Positions 1 through 8,781 of a DNA stretch of 64,000 bases are shown here, in pieces. This stretch comes from CAXBOO01 sp963977425 (GTDB lineage: Bacteria > Bacteroidota > Bacteroidia > Flavobacteriales_D > Luteibaculaceae). A program made the position numbers and the translations under genes. Each line of letters begins with the position of its first letter. Position 1 is the stretch's first letter. The notes under the pieces were generated by a model. That model searched no databases. It was given only the letters and a program-made list of their open reading frames with translations, and had not been told where the DNA came from. Location of the stretch: positions 62,001 to 126,000 of the forward strand of contig CAXBOO010000003.1 of assembly GCA_963977425.1 (NCBI GenBank), read 5' to 3'.

Positions 1-1
1 A

Positions 2-484
2 ATGCTGTCGATTTTGATCATTAATCCGAACAAACTAAGCGCAAGCGAATTGGATAACATGGTACGATCAGTTCATTACGATCGTGTTGCTGACTGGTTG
101 AACTCGTATGTTGTGAAACTCCATTCTGAAAATGAAAGTTTAAGGTTGAAATGGATGCAGGATGAAAATCCAATGGCAGCAAGAGCTGGATGGAATTTAA
201 CCAAACAACGTATTGTAAGAAATCCAGAAATGGTAGACATTAGTGCACTTTTGGATAGAATAGAAGCGGAAATGCTAACAACAAGTCCTACGGCACAATG
301 GACAATGAATTTTTGCTTGGCTGAAATTGGAATACACCATAAAGATTACCGAAAAAGAGCCTTGGAAATAGGTGAAAAACTTGGTTTGTATCGTGATTAT
401 CCAACATCTAAAGGGTGTACCTCTCCATTTGCACCAATTTGGATTAATGAAATGGTAAGTAGAGAAGAAAAGGTACAAGCCTAG
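2..484 (+). CDS. DNA alkylation repair protein, AlkD-like (5' end outside the window)
   Basis: This is the C-terminal part of an AlkD-like alkylated-base DNA glycosylase, an all-helical HEAT-repeat repair enzyme. The reading frame is open to the left edge of the window, so the Met at base 2 is probably internal; about 160 residues are visible and the family is usually around 230. Supporting stretches are the helical segment WTMNFCLAEIGIH and the C-terminal run YPTSKGCTSPFAPIWINEMV, which I recall as typical of Bacteroidota AlkD homologues. It stops 15 bases before the next gene on the same strand, so the two may be co-transcribed. The family call is fairly firm; the substrate cannot be judged from this fragment. 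Confidence 0.8.
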   Translation: MLSILIINPNKLSASELDNMVRSVHYDRVADWLNSYVVKLHSENESLRLKWMQDENPMAARAGWNLTKQRIVRNPEMVDISALLDRIEAEMLTTSPTAQWTMNFCLAEIGIHHKDYRKRALEIGEKLGLYRDYPTSKGCTSPFAPIWINEMVSREEKVQA

Positions 485-499
485 AGGAAATACAACCGT

Positions 500-1084
500 A
501 TGGAAAATGAAATACTAAAAGATAGTTTTTGCCCTACAAGCAAGGAAGATTGGCGAAAATGGTTGGAAAAAAACCATATTGAAAAAGACTCTATTTGGTT
601 GATTTTGCACAAAAAAAGCTCAGATAAACCTAGCATATCATGGAGCGATACTGTCGATGTAGCCTTGTGTTACGGTTGGATAGATAGCACTAAAAAGACC
701 TTAGACAACGAAAGGTATACGCAGTACTACGGAAAACGAAAAGCAAAAAGTACGTGGTCTAAAATAAATAAGGATAAAGTTGAGGTTCTTAAGAAACAAA
801 ATCTGATGAAACCTGCAGGCTTAGAATGCATTAAGGTGGCCAAAGAAAATGGATCGTGGTCGATTTTAGATGAAGTTGAAAACTTGGAAATTCCTGTAGA
901 ATTGGATGAGAAATTTAAAACCAATCCTGATGCGAATGCATTTTATCTGAATTTAAGTAAATCGAAACGCAAATCCTTATTGCAATGGATTGTTATGGCT
1001 AAACGTCCTGAAACCAAAACCAAAAGAATCAACGAAATCGTTGAATTAGCAGGTAATGGGTTGATTCCTAAGCAATTCAGGTGA
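500..1084 (+). CDS. YdeI/OmpD-associated family protein
   Basis: A 194-residue soluble protein of the YdeI (OmdA) family. Typical features are the N-terminal region with KEDWRKWLEKNH, the central VALCYGWIDSTKK and YYGKRKAKSTWSKINKDKVE segments, and a C-terminal helical part with LSKSKRKSLLQWIVMAKRPETKTKRI. Family members have been linked to resistance to bacteriocins and cationic peptides, but the biochemical activity is not known, so no function is assigned. It follows the AlkD-like gene by 15 bases and ends facing the minus-strand SDR gene with 8 bases between the stop codons. Confidence 0.85.
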   Translation: MENEILKDSFCPTSKEDWRKWLEKNHIEKDSIWLILHKKSSDKPSISWSDTVDVALCYGWIDSTKKTLDNERYTQYYGKRKAKSTWSKINKDKVEVLKKQNLMKPAGLECIKVAKENGSWSILDEVENLEIPVELDEKFKTNPDANAFYLNLSKSKRKSLLQWIVMAKRPETKTKRINEIVELAGNGLIPKQFR

Positions 1085-1097
1085 TTAATTTATCACC
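1080..1097. terminator. Small palindrome spanning two convergent stop codons
   Basis: A perfect 6-bp inverted repeat (GGTGAT / ATCACC, 6-base loop) covers the TGA stop of the YdeI-family gene and the TGA stop of the convergent SDR gene. It could act as a weak bidirectional terminator, but there is no U-tract and a 6-bp stem can occur by chance. Confidence 0.3.
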
Positions 1098-2652
1098 AAT
1101 CTATAGGGAAGTAATCTTTTAAGAATTTTCCACACCAATGTTCACCACGGTTTATGCCGTCAATAAATGGATCGCAAACACGTGCTGCACCATCAACAAT
1201 ATCTAGTGGTGGCTGAAAATCGTGCACTTTTTCTTTATAAGCAGAAATTTGAGCTGGATCTTCGTCGGTAACCCAACCAGTATCCACGGCATTCATATAA
1301 ATACCATGTTTAGCTAACTCACCAGCAGAAGTATGCGTAAGCATGTTCAGTGCGGCTTTAGCCATGTTGGTGTGCGGATGGCGAGGTTCTTTCTTGAAAC
1401 GGTGAAACTTGCCTTCCATTGCCGTAACATTTACTATGTGTTTTTTGCCCGTGTAATCGCGTTTCATCATGCTCGACAATCGGTTGCACAATACAAAAGG
1501 AGCAATGGCATTAACCAACTGAACTTCAAGTAATTCAGGAGTAGGAACTTCGCCCAATTTCAATCGCCAAGAATTGGTTTTGCGCAAATCGACTTGTTGC
1601 AAATCCACGTCCAATTTACCCGTAGGAAATACTTCTTCATTTTGTACCGCCCCATCGTAACTGTATGGAATTTGAGACAGTTGTGCCGAGGCTCTTATAC
1701 CCAGTCCTGGAGCATCTTCTTTCCATGTAACAGCCAAAGAAGAAGTGTCTTTTCCAGCACCGCTAACAGCTGATATTTTATTCAAACAATTTTGATGACT
1801 GGTAAGCAAACTTCTAACATCGGCATCGTGCTCATGAAATGGAAGAAGCTCTTTCTCCATCATGTGTTCGTAAAAACCAGGAGGTCGTCTTACCGTTTGT
1901 GCCGCGTTGTTTATGAGTATATCTAAGCGATCGTAATTCTGTTCTATGTAAGTACAAAAGAGTTCAACACTAGGCGTGTGACGTAAATCTAAGCCATGTA
2001 TATGCAAACGATGTTCCCAATCTTTGAAATCCTTCTCTTTGGCAAAACGAATGGCAGAATCAGCAGGGAAACGAGTTGTAGCAATTACAGTAGCACCTGC
2101 TCGTAACATCATGAGCGTTACATGGTATCCAATTTTTAAACGAGAACCGGTCATCAAAGCAACTTGCCCTGTAAGATCAGTCGTTTGAAAGCGTTTCAGA
2201 TAATTCAAATCGCCACAACTGTCGCACATGGTATCGTAGAAGTGATGAAGTTTGGTGAATTTGGCTTTGCAGATGTAACAGTTTCTGGCCGAATTTAGTT
2301 CTGCATCGTCGTCGGTTGTGGTGGTTTCAGTAAGTAGAATTTGATCAGGAGCTTGAAAAATTTCCGAGGTCCTTGCTTTTCTAATACCAGTTGTACCACG
2401 AGCTTCGCGATCCATTTTGCGCACTATGGATTTCTTGGCTTTGTTTAAATCCTTTCTGCGTTTTTTAATCTCTTCTCGACTAGGTCTAGAGAAAACGCCA
2501 GCGGCGGTAATCAGGGCGATGCGATCTTCTTCGTTCAATAAGGTAAGCGCTTGGCTGTCTTTCACCAACGATTGAAGCGTAGTCATGCACTGTTTCAGAT
2601 CGTTTTCTGAAATAGAATTTGGTAAAGATTGTTCTTGTTTGTCGCTTTGCAC
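1093..2652 (-). CDS. Atypical SDR-family oxidoreductase with N-terminal zinc knuckle
   Basis: 519 residues, about twice a normal SDR. Residues 1-120 are charged and helical. A Cys4 knuckle (C125, C128, C143, C146) follows and leads into a Rossmann fold with TGSRLKIG at 168-175, where the canonical motif is TGxxxGxG, and the structural LINNAA motif near 246-251. Near the C-terminus the catalytic region reads VNVTAMEG and later HPHTNMAKAALNML, so the Lys of YxxxK is present but the Tyr position is Thr. It probably binds NAD(P), but normal SDR chemistry is doubtful. I recall relatives with the same TNMAKAAL motif, so this looks like a family trait and not decay. The start is GTG; no in-frame ATG lies just upstream. 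An 8-bp inverted repeat lies about 46 bases upstream. Confidence 0.8.
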   Translation of the reverse strand: MQSDKQEQSLPNSISENDLKQCMTTLQSLVKDSQALTLLNEEDRIALITAAGVFSRPSREEIKKRRKDLNKAKKSIVRKMDREARGTTGIRKARTSEIFQAPDQILLTETTTTDDDAELNSARNCYICKAKFTKLHHFYDTMCDSCGDLNYLKRFQTTDLTGQVALMTGSRLKIGYHVTLMMLRAGATVIATTRFPADSAIRFAKEKDFKDWEHRLHIHGLDLRHTPSVELFCTYIEQNYDRLDILINNAAQTVRRPPGFYEHMMEKELLPFHEHDADVRSLLTSHQNCLNKISAVSGAGKDTSSLAVTWKEDAPGLGIRASAQLSQIPYSYDGAVQNEEVFPTGKLDVDLQQVDLRKTNSWRLKLGEVPTPELLEVQLVNAIAPFVLCNRLSSMMKRDYTGKKHIVNVTAMEGKFHRFKKEPRHPHTNMAKAALNMLTHTSAGELAKHGIYMNAVDTGWVTDEDPAQISAYKEKVHDFQPPLDIVDGAARVCDPFIDGINRGEHWCGKFLKDYFPIDW

Positions 2653-2697
2653 TATGCCTTGAAATTGTTTGCAATATTACGCTTTTGTCCTATTTTA

Positions 2698-2720
2698 TTA
2701 ATGTAAAAACGATACATTAA
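2698..2720. promoter_or_regulatory. Inverted repeat, possible operator
   Basis: A perfect 8-bp inverted repeat, TTAATGTA / TACATTAA with a 7-base spacer, lies in the divergent region between the SDR gene (minus) and the metallophosphoesterase gene (plus), 46 bases upstream of the SDR start. It is A+T-rich with no T-tract, so an operator is likelier than a terminator. No regulator gene is adjacent. Confidence 0.4.
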
Positions 2721-2850
2721 AGTTGTCTAAATTATAAGGGCGTATTGATGAGGTTTGTTGGACAATAACAGCATCGTTAAGAGTTGTAAAATCTGAATGA
2801 AAATCAATCGTAAGGAAGTGGATTAACGTAGTTTGCGCAACGTGGTTGGT

Positions 2851-3648
2851 TTGAATAAAAAGAAAATTTCAATAATCGGATTCGCAATACTATTGTTGGT
2901 TTCGTGCAATAAGTTTGAATACAGCAATTATCAAGTAAATCTGGATAGTAAGTATGAAAATACCAACGCAAAAAATATTCAGAAACTACCGCTTGAGTAC
3001 AAGGATACCATTACGATTGCCGTAATTGGAGATTCGCAACGATTTTATGAATCGACAAGCGAAATCATTAAGAAAATAAATAAAACACCAGGCATTGATT
3101 TTGTAGCGCATACAGGCGATTTGGTTGATTTTGGCATGCAAAAAGAATACGAGTGGATGCACGATGAATTGTCTACTCTTAAGGCACCTATCATTGCAGT
3201 AGTTGGCAACCACGACCTTATTGGTAATGGAGGAGATGTCTACCAACACATGTATGGCGATTTCAATTTTAGTTTTACGTTATCGGGCAATAAGTTCATT
3301 TTCATTAATACCAATTCTAGGGAGTTCAACTTCAATAAAAATGTACCCGATATCGAGTGGTTGGACAAAGAACTATCTGACACCGCTCATTATAACAATG
3401 CCATCATAATTTGTCATGTATCGCATAATAATGAAGATTTTAACGAAGAGCTGAGAGAAGAGTTCGTGCAAAGCGTTAAAAAATACAAGAAGGTTTTGAT
3501 GAGCATCAATGGACATTTACACAATTTTGAATATTCACCACCCGATGAAGACAACATAGCTTATTTCAATACCTACAGCACCAAAAAAGAAAAATTCATA
3601 CTTCTTAAAATTTGGGACAATCAATATTCTTTCGAAATAATTGAATGA
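2851..3648 (+). CDS. Metallophosphoesterase lipoprotein (calcineurin-like)
   Basis: A calcineurin-like phosphoesterase anchored as a lipoprotein. I prefer the TTG at 2851 over the TTG at 2833, because it yields a compact signal peptide (MNKKKISIIGFAILLLVSC) with lipobox LVSC. The metal-binding motifs appear in the family order: IGDSQ, HTGDLVDFG, VVGNHD, a mid-chain CHVSHNN and INGHLHNF. The fold should bind two metal ions and hydrolyse phosphate esters or diesters outside the inner membrane; the substrate is unknown. The stop overlaps the next start by 4 bases (ATGA), so translation of the following barrel-like protein is probably coupled. Confidence 0.85.
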   Translation: MNKKKISIIGFAILLLVSCNKFEYSNYQVNLDSKYENTNAKNIQKLPLEYKDTITIAVIGDSQRFYESTSEIIKKINKTPGIDFVAHTGDLVDFGMQKEYEWMHDELSTLKAPIIAVVGNHDLIGNGGDVYQHMYGDFNFSFTLSGNKFIFINTNSREFNFNKNVPDIEWLDKELSDTAHYNNAIIICHVSHNNEDFNEELREEFVQSVKKYKKVLMSINGHLHNFEYSPPDEDNIAYFNTYSTKKEKFILLKIWDNQYSFEIIE

Positions 3649-4259
3649 TGCATAGATGGTATAAAATTATTGTCGTGTTCTTCAGCTTATTGTTTACTGT
3701 AGCACTTGAAGCACAAGAAGTAAGTGCTAAAACGGCATCGAGGTTTGCTCTTAACAGCGTTCGACTTCAGTATGCTGGATATATCGGTATGTTGTCTTTA
3801 GGCTCTACCTGGACTTTCAAAGAAGACAAAATAAGCTTGGAATATTCATTTGGATATTCGCCAAAGCAAGATGCTGAAAAGGCAATTTATACCAATGCCA
3901 TAAAGCTGTTGATTACGCCCAATTTGGACTTTAATATTGGCAATAAGGTCAACATTAAACCTCTATCGTTGGGCTTAGCATCATCTTATACATTTGGAAA
4001 TCGCTTTGGGAAATACCGCGATAATTCTAAATACCCCAATGGTTATTATTGGTGGAGTACTTCAGTTCGTGTAGGTTTAGTGTATCAATTAGAAGCCAGT
4101 GTTGCATTGAACAACAAGTATTTTAAGCGGATTGGATTTTACTTAGAATCCAGTATATGGGATTTGGGATTGTTTAGTTATTATGGCAATTCAAACCGAT
4201 CGCACTTGCACTTTTTCGACATTGTTGTACTTGGTTCGGGTTGTAGGTTGTATTTTTAG
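3645..4259 (+). CDS. Predicted outer-membrane beta-barrel protein, unknown function
   Basis: 204 residues with a signal peptide (about 1-23, ending VALEAQ), alternating polar/hydrophobic strands rich in Tyr, Ser and Gly, and a C-terminal Phe (GCRLYF), the usual end of an outer-membrane barrel. The length suggests 8 strands. Its start codon lies within the stop of the metallophosphoesterase gene, so the two are probably expressed together and may both sit in the envelope. I do not recognise a named family. Confidence 0.65.
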   Translation: MMHRWYKIIVVFFSLLFTVALEAQEVSAKTASRFALNSVRLQYAGYIGMLSLGSTWTFKEDKISLEYSFGYSPKQDAEKAIYTNAIKLLITPNLDFNIGNKVNIKPLSLGLASSYTFGNRFGKYRDNSKYPNGYYWWSTSVRVGLVYQLEASVALNNKYFKRIGFYLESSIWDLGLFSYYGNSNRSHLHFFDIVVLGSGCRLYF

Positions 4260-4270
4260 AAAAGAGCATA

Positions 4271-4612
4271 ATGAACGAGGTATTTTACTTAAACCACACT
4301 GAGCCTAACGCATCTTGTTTTCAAGCTTTGCGCGACATCATCTTAAGAGTGAGTGAAGAAATGTCTGAAACCAAAAAGTACGGAATGCCTTGCTTTGTAT
4401 TCAAAAACAAGGCACTATGCTATTTGTGGGCAGATAAAAAAACGAACGAACCTTATGTATTGTTTGTAGACGGCGATTTGCTCGATCATCCAGCATTAGA
4501 ATCGGGCGATAGAAAGCGCATGAAAATATTGAGAATAAACCCCACCAAAGATATTGATGTGTTGCTACTTGGCGAGCTTTTAATGCTAAGTCTATCAGAA
4601 CGTAACCAATAG
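4271..4612 (+). CDS. DUF1801 domain-containing protein
   Basis: A 113-residue soluble protein. The segments ALRDIILRVSEEMSETKKYGMPCF and KNKALCYLWADKK fit the DUF1801 (YdhG/frataxin-like fold) family: an amphipathic N-terminal helix followed by a small sheet that contains the KYGMPxF motif. The function of this family is not established. The gene starts 11 bases after the barrel gene and 23 bases before the next membrane protein, all on the same strand. Confidence 0.8.
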   Translation: MNEVFYLNHTEPNASCFQALRDIILRVSEEMSETKKYGMPCFVFKNKALCYLWADKKTNEPYVLFVDGDLLDHPALESGDRKRMKILRINPTKDIDVLLLGELLMLSLSERNQ

Positions 4613-4635
4613 TTTTTAAGTTATTTTTAGACCAT

Positions 4636-5334
4636 ATGCTAAATGTAAGCCTCACCATCTCGATACTTTTTATTCTAACAGTAATACTAACTTTAATATT
4701 ATTCGTTAATTCATTTATTTCTAGAACACCTAAATCCGTTAAAAATAAAACAACCATTATTCTGCTTATTTGGGTAGCAATACAGACTGGCCTTTCATTT
4801 TGGGGAGTATACTATAATTCAACGGATGCTATACCCCCAAGAATTTTCTTATTTGGTGTATTCCCAATGGTTATTGGCATGATACTTTTATTTAGAACAC
4901 AACGCGGACGCCTTTGGATGGATCACCTTTCCCTAAATAAACTTACGATGCTTAGCATTGTTCGTATTCCAGTAGAAATAGTTTTGTGGCTACTATTTTT
5001 AAGTGAAACGATATCAGAAATCATGACGTTTGAAGGTTGGAATTTTGATATTCTTGCTGGAATTACAGCTCCCTTTGTGGCGTATTTTGGAATAAGGAAT
5101 AAAACAAGAAAACCCTTGCTCATTGTTTGGAATGTAGCAGGGCTTCTTTTACTTACTTGGATTGTAGTTATTTCAACCTTGGCTTCACCATTTCCTTTGC
5201 AGCAATTGGCTTTCGATCAACCTAACGTGGCCATTTTGTATTTCCCGTTTTCACTACTACCTACCTTTGTAGTACCAATAGTTTATTTCACACATTTAGT
5301 CTCTCTTCGATTATTATTAACTCGAAATCAATAA
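4636..5334 (+). CDS. Multi-pass membrane protein, uncharacterised
   Basis: 232 residues with about seven hydrophobic spans: near the N-terminus, then around residues 40-60, 75-92, 112-130, 140-155, 163-185 and 200-222. Charged residues are few and no catalytic or cofactor motif stands out. I do not recognise the family. The gene converges on the TonB-C-domain gene, with only 3 bases between the stop codons. An integral inner-membrane location is the only safe statement. Confidence 0.7.
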   Translation: MLNVSLTISILFILTVILTLILFVNSFISRTPKSVKNKTTIILLIWVAIQTGLSFWGVYYNSTDAIPPRIFLFGVFPMVIGMILLFRTQRGRLWMDHLSLNKLTMLSIVRIPVEIVLWLLFLSETISEIMTFEGWNFDILAGITAPFVAYFGIRNKTRKPLLIVWNVAGLLLLTWIVVISTLASPFPLQQLAFDQPNVAILYFPFSLLPTFVVPIVYFTHLVSLRLLLTRNQ

Positions 5335-5337
5335 ATA

Positions 5338-6189
5338 TCAACAACCCATTTTACCAATACTCAACTCAAAAGTTTGCTCAATAGTTTCACCACTTTTGGT
5401 TTTTGCTGGTGTCCAGTTTGGCGTTTGTTCTATAAGAGTTTTCAAAAGGTTGTCCATAGAATTGTCGCCACACGATTGACTGATAGTAACATCTTTAACA
5501 GATCCGTCTTTTGCAACCGTAAGTTCTACTATGGCTAGACTGAAATTGTTTTTGTCTTCTTGATTTTGCAACATCAATTTGCTTTTTTCAATCAAATAAT
5601 CCATGAGTTCTGATTGAGCATTTGCTTTCATAAAAACATTCAATTTTTCTTGCCCACCTTCAAACTTGGCTTGCATTTCGGGCACACTAGTAAATGTGTT
5701 TTTGTGCACTTCTAATGTCACTTCATTGGTTATACTATTGGTTGTATTGTATTTTACTTCCACAATAACATCCGAAAAAAGCTCGGCTTTGTTGAGCATT
5801 GCTCTTTGCTCATTTGTAAGAGTAGGTGTTGCCGATGATGTTTGAATTGTTTTCCCGTTTTGAATTAAGTATACATCAACGGATACGTAGTCTGAAATCC
5901 AATTGCTAGGGTAGTCGGGGTAGAAATCGATAATTTCTTTTGCTGTTTTCAGTTGCTCCAAACTGGTGGTGTGGGTGTATTTGCCTTTGAGCGTAAACTG
6001 CAAATCGTTATTGGGTAAAAAATTAGTAGATGGAAACTGAGTTAAAGTCGCCAACGAATGACTTGTAAGCTGTTTGTTTTCTTGTTTTTTGTTATTCCCT
6101 TTTTCTTGGTCCTGTTGCGATACCAATCCAAATGCCGTAAAACCAATTATTGTTACAGTTAAACTTATAAATGCGATTCTCTTTTTCAT
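5338..6189 (-). CDS. TonB C-terminal-domain protein (energy-transducer-like)
   Basis: The likely start is the ATG at 6189 (MKKRIAFISL), which gives an N-terminal membrane or signal segment; a longer reading from 6216 would add nine residues before it. The middle is a secreted linker. The C-terminal about 75 residues match a TonB_C fold: FSLAIVELTVAKDGSVKDVTI, a short helix with LLKTLIEQTPNW, TPAKTKSGETIEQTFELSI, and a final Cys. Unlike a classic TonB there is no long Pro-rich arm and no ExbB/ExbD nearby, so it may be a stand-alone TonB-like periplasmic protein. It is divergent from an RprXY-like two-component pair, which makes it a plausible regulatory target. Confidence 0.7.
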   Translation of the reverse strand: MKKRIAFISLTVTIIGFTAFGLVSQQDQEKGNNKKQENKQLTSHSLATLTQFPSTNFLPNNDLQFTLKGKYTHTTSLEQLKTAKEIIDFYPDYPSNWISDYVSVDVYLIQNGKTIQTSSATPTLTNEQRAMLNKAELFSDVIVEVKYNTTNSITNEVTLEVHKNTFTSVPEMQAKFEGGQEKLNVFMKANAQSELMDYLIEKSKLMLQNQEDKNNFSLAIVELTVAKDGSVKDVTISQSCGDNSMDNLLKTLIEQTPNWTPAKTKSGETIEQTFELSIGKMGC

Positions 6190-6316
6190 AACAGTGATTT
6201 TTATATCAACAAACATATCGGCAGATGACTCAATTTACTGAAAACGAGTGGTAAAAAGATGTTATCGAAATGTAAATATGCGCATTAAGCTTACTATTTG
6301 AGCTATTTTCGATGTC

Positions 6317-7588
6317 ATGTCAAACTTCAGAATCAGGCTCATACTTATTTTAATGCTGGTTACCATTGCGTCCTTATTCGTTACGCAAGCCTACTGGTTT
6401 AAAAAGAGCTTCGATTTGGAGGAACGACAATTTGATGAGAAAATCAATATCGCACTTCGAAATGTTGCCCATAAAATATTGGTGTTGGACAGCAATTATG
6501 TAGCGAGAATAGACCCAATAGAAAAAGTAGCTTCAAACGAATACTATGTTCAAACCAACTGCTATTTCTCACTTATAACTTTAGATAGTTTGTTGAAAGA
6601 GGAGTTTTTGATAAGAAACATCGATGTAAATTACGATTACAGCGTAGTATCTTCCGAAATAAAAGAAGTGGTATTGGGCAATACCGTTTTCAATACCACC
6701 AATCAACAATTGGCAAGAGATTCTATCGTTGCGTGCAGTACAAGGTTGGACAATAATCTCGATTTAGACTTCAGCATCCGCATCAACAACAAAACCACCT
6801 ACTTGTTGAGCGCTATGGGTATTTGGATGTTTTCATCACTCAGTCTTTTGATCGTCCTGCTTGTTTTTACAACCGTTTTTGTGTTTATCCTTCGGGGCAA
6901 AAAACTCAATGCTCTAAAGAAAGATTTCATAAACAACATGACCCATGAGTTGAAAACACCCATTGCCAACATAGCAGTAGCATCAGATGCGATTAGAAAT
7001 AGGGTAATGAATGAACAGAAAATGGCGCAATATGCCGATATCATTCACAAAGAAAATGACCGTCTTCACAACTTAGTCGACCGGGTCTTAGAAATATCTT
7101 CTATTGAGAAAAGTGCCGACACATTTACAATGGAATTGGTGGATGTAAATGAAGTTATAATGTCGGTTGTAGATAATTTTGAACCACTTATTCAGGATAA
7201 GAAAGGCTTCATTAAAACCAGTTTGTCGGAAAGCAATGCAACCATTTATGCCGATAAAGTTCACCTGTCCAACGTGGTGTATAATTTGATTGAAAACGCC
7301 ATAAAGTATTCGGATAAAGCACCTGAAATAGATGTAAAAACCATCAACGAAAAAAATACGCTTCGACTGGAAATTAGCGACAAAGGCATCGGTATGTCTC
7401 AAGAAAATCAAGAACGTATTTTCGAAAAATTTTATAGAGCCGAATCAGGCAATGTGCACAATACCAAAGGTTATGGGTTGGGATTGAGTTATGTGAAAAT
7501 GATTGTAGAACAACACAAAGGCCGAATAAAATTCAGTAGTGTTTTGGGCAAAGGCAGTACTTTCAACATCATATTACCTGTACACTAA
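6317..7588 (+). CDS. Sensor histidine kinase, RprX-like
   Basis: 423 residues. Transmembrane spans near 8-27 and 165-192 flank a periplasmic sensor of about 135 residues that begins with the SFDLEERQFDEKINIALRNV pattern, as in RprX-type Bacteroidota kinases. The dimerisation/phosphoacceptor helix NNMTHELKTPIANI places the phospho-His at residue 210. The ATPase domain has LIENAIKYS (N box), DKGIGM (G1) and GYGLGLSYVK (G2), so it looks catalytically intact. There is no HAMP domain. The response regulator starts one base after the stop codon, so the pair is one transcriptional unit. The signal is unknown. Confidence 0.92.
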   Translation: MSNFRIRLILILMLVTIASLFVTQAYWFKKSFDLEERQFDEKINIALRNVAHKILVLDSNYVARIDPIEKVASNEYYVQTNCYFSLITLDSLLKEEFLIRNIDVNYDYSVVSSEIKEVVLGNTVFNTTNQQLARDSIVACSTRLDNNLDLDFSIRINNKTTYLLSAMGIWMFSSLSLLIVLLVFTTVFVFILRGKKLNALKKDFINNMTHELKTPIANIAVASDAIRNRVMNEQKMAQYADIIHKENDRLHNLVDRVLEISSIEKSADTFTMELVDVNEVIMSVVDNFEPLIQDKKGFIKTSLSESNATIYADKVHLSNVVYNLIENAIKYSDKAPEIDVKTINEKNTLRLEISDKGIGMSQENQERIFEKFYRAESGNVHNTKGYGLGLSYVKMIVEQHKGRIKFSSVLGKGSTFNIILPVH

Positions 7589-7589
7589 T

Positions 7590-8282
7590 ATGCAACACAA
7601 GAAAAACATATTGCTGGTTGAAGACGACGAAAGCATGGGCTTTTTGTTGAAAGACAGCTTGGAGAATTACAATTATTCGGTTGTCCATTATGCTGACGGA
7701 GAGCGTGCCTTAAACAATTTCAATGCACAGGAGTTTGATTTGTGTTTACTGGACGTGATGATGCCTAAAATGGATGGCTTTTCATTGGCTACTGAAATAA
7801 GAAAACAACAGGCCGAAATACCCATTGTTTTTTTAACGGCTAAAACCATGAAAGAAGACCGAATTAAAGGTTTTAAGGTAGGAGCCGACGATTATGTTAC
7901 CAAACCTTTCAGTGTAGAAGAACTCGATTTACGCATTCAAGCCATCTTGCGTAGGGGGAATACTATACTACCAACAGAGGATAAAATCAATTTTTCTAAA
8001 TGCGTTTTAGACGTAAAGAATTTAACCCTAGAAATAGAAGGCTCAATCAAACAATTGACCCAAAAAGAAGTGGAAATTTTGAGCCTATTGGCCAAAAGCC
8101 CTAATGTTTTGCTCAAACGCGATCATATACTTAAGGTAGTGTGGGAAGACAATGGCTATTTTGTAGGCCGAAGCCTGGATGTATTCATTTCCAAACTTAG
8201 GAAATATCTAAAACTCGATACAAACATTCAGATTGTTAATATCCACGGGGAAGGATATAAATTTGTTGTAAGCGAAAATTGA
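7590..8282 (+). CDS. OmpR-family response regulator, RprY-like
   Basis: 230 residues from the ATG at 7590, one base after the kinase stop; a longer reading from 7539 would overlap the kinase and add non-homologous residues. The receiver domain has the acidic pocket E11-D12-D13, phosphoacceptor D55 in LLDVMMP, and K105 in TKPF. The C-terminal winged helix contains LTQKEVEILSLLA, GRSLDVFISKLRKYL and IHGEGYKF. It should be phosphorylated by the adjacent kinase and bind DNA. The divergent TonB-C-domain gene is a natural candidate target. Confidence 0.95.
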   Translation: MQHKKNILLVEDDESMGFLLKDSLENYNYSVVHYADGERALNNFNAQEFDLCLLDVMMPKMDGFSLATEIRKQQAEIPIVFLTAKTMKEDRIKGFKVGADDYVTKPFSVEELDLRIQAILRRGNTILPTEDKINFSKCVLDVKNLTLEIEGSIKQLTQKEVEILSLLAKSPNVLLKRDHILKVVWEDNGYFVGRSLDVFISKLRKYLKLDTNIQIVNIHGEGYKFVVSEN

Positions 8283-8352
8283 GCTTATGTTCTGTAATAT
8301 GTTGTGTGTAAAATCATTAGTTTAGGCATAGTTTATTGTATTTTTATCTATT

Positions 8353-8760
8353 ATGAATATTCGCTACTCAAAAGGAAAATTATTGAATACGTTGAAAGTT
8401 GGACTAGGCTTTTTAATCATCGGTTTAGTTTTTACTATAATATCTTTCATTTTTCCAGAGAGCGATTTTATATCTTATGCATCGTTGGGTATTGGGCAAA
8501 TGGCATCAGGTGTACTAATGCTTATGGTAAATGTCTACGAACGTAAGAAGCAGTACTTAACCATTGAGAATGGAATAATCACAAAACACAGTTTATTCGG
8601 GAAAAAGGTTGATTTGAACGAAAGCATCAATTTGAGAGTTATGGGAGGAGAGTATACTTTCTTAACATCCAAAGGAGAAATTACTGTGGACAGTCAAATT
8701 ATGGACGATGAATCCTTAATAAATTTCAAAAACACATTGAAAAAATACACGTTATATTAG
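8353..8760 (+). CDS. Small membrane protein with PH-like domain
   Basis: 135 residues: two hydrophobic spans (about 15-35 and 44-63), then a soluble C-terminal half. That half (QYLTIENGIITKHSLFGKK followed by short strands and a final helix) resembles the bacterial PH-like fold seen in many small Bacteroidota membrane proteins. No function is known. It follows the response regulator by 70 bases and precedes the TPR protein by 21 bases, so it may be co-transcribed with the latter. Confidence 0.65.
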   Translation: MNIRYSKGKLLNTLKVGLGFLIIGLVFTIISFIFPESDFISYASLGIGQMASGVLMLMVNVYERKKQYLTIENGIITKHSLFGKKVDLNESINLRVMGGEYTFLTSKGEITVDSQIMDDESLINFKNTLKKYTLY

Positions 8761-8781
8761 AAGTCGAATCAATTTCTTTCG

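Noticed and set aside
8304..8546. ORF of 80 codons overlapping the PH-like gene
   Set aside because: It lies in another frame of a better gene (8353-8760) and has no signal, motif or composition support.
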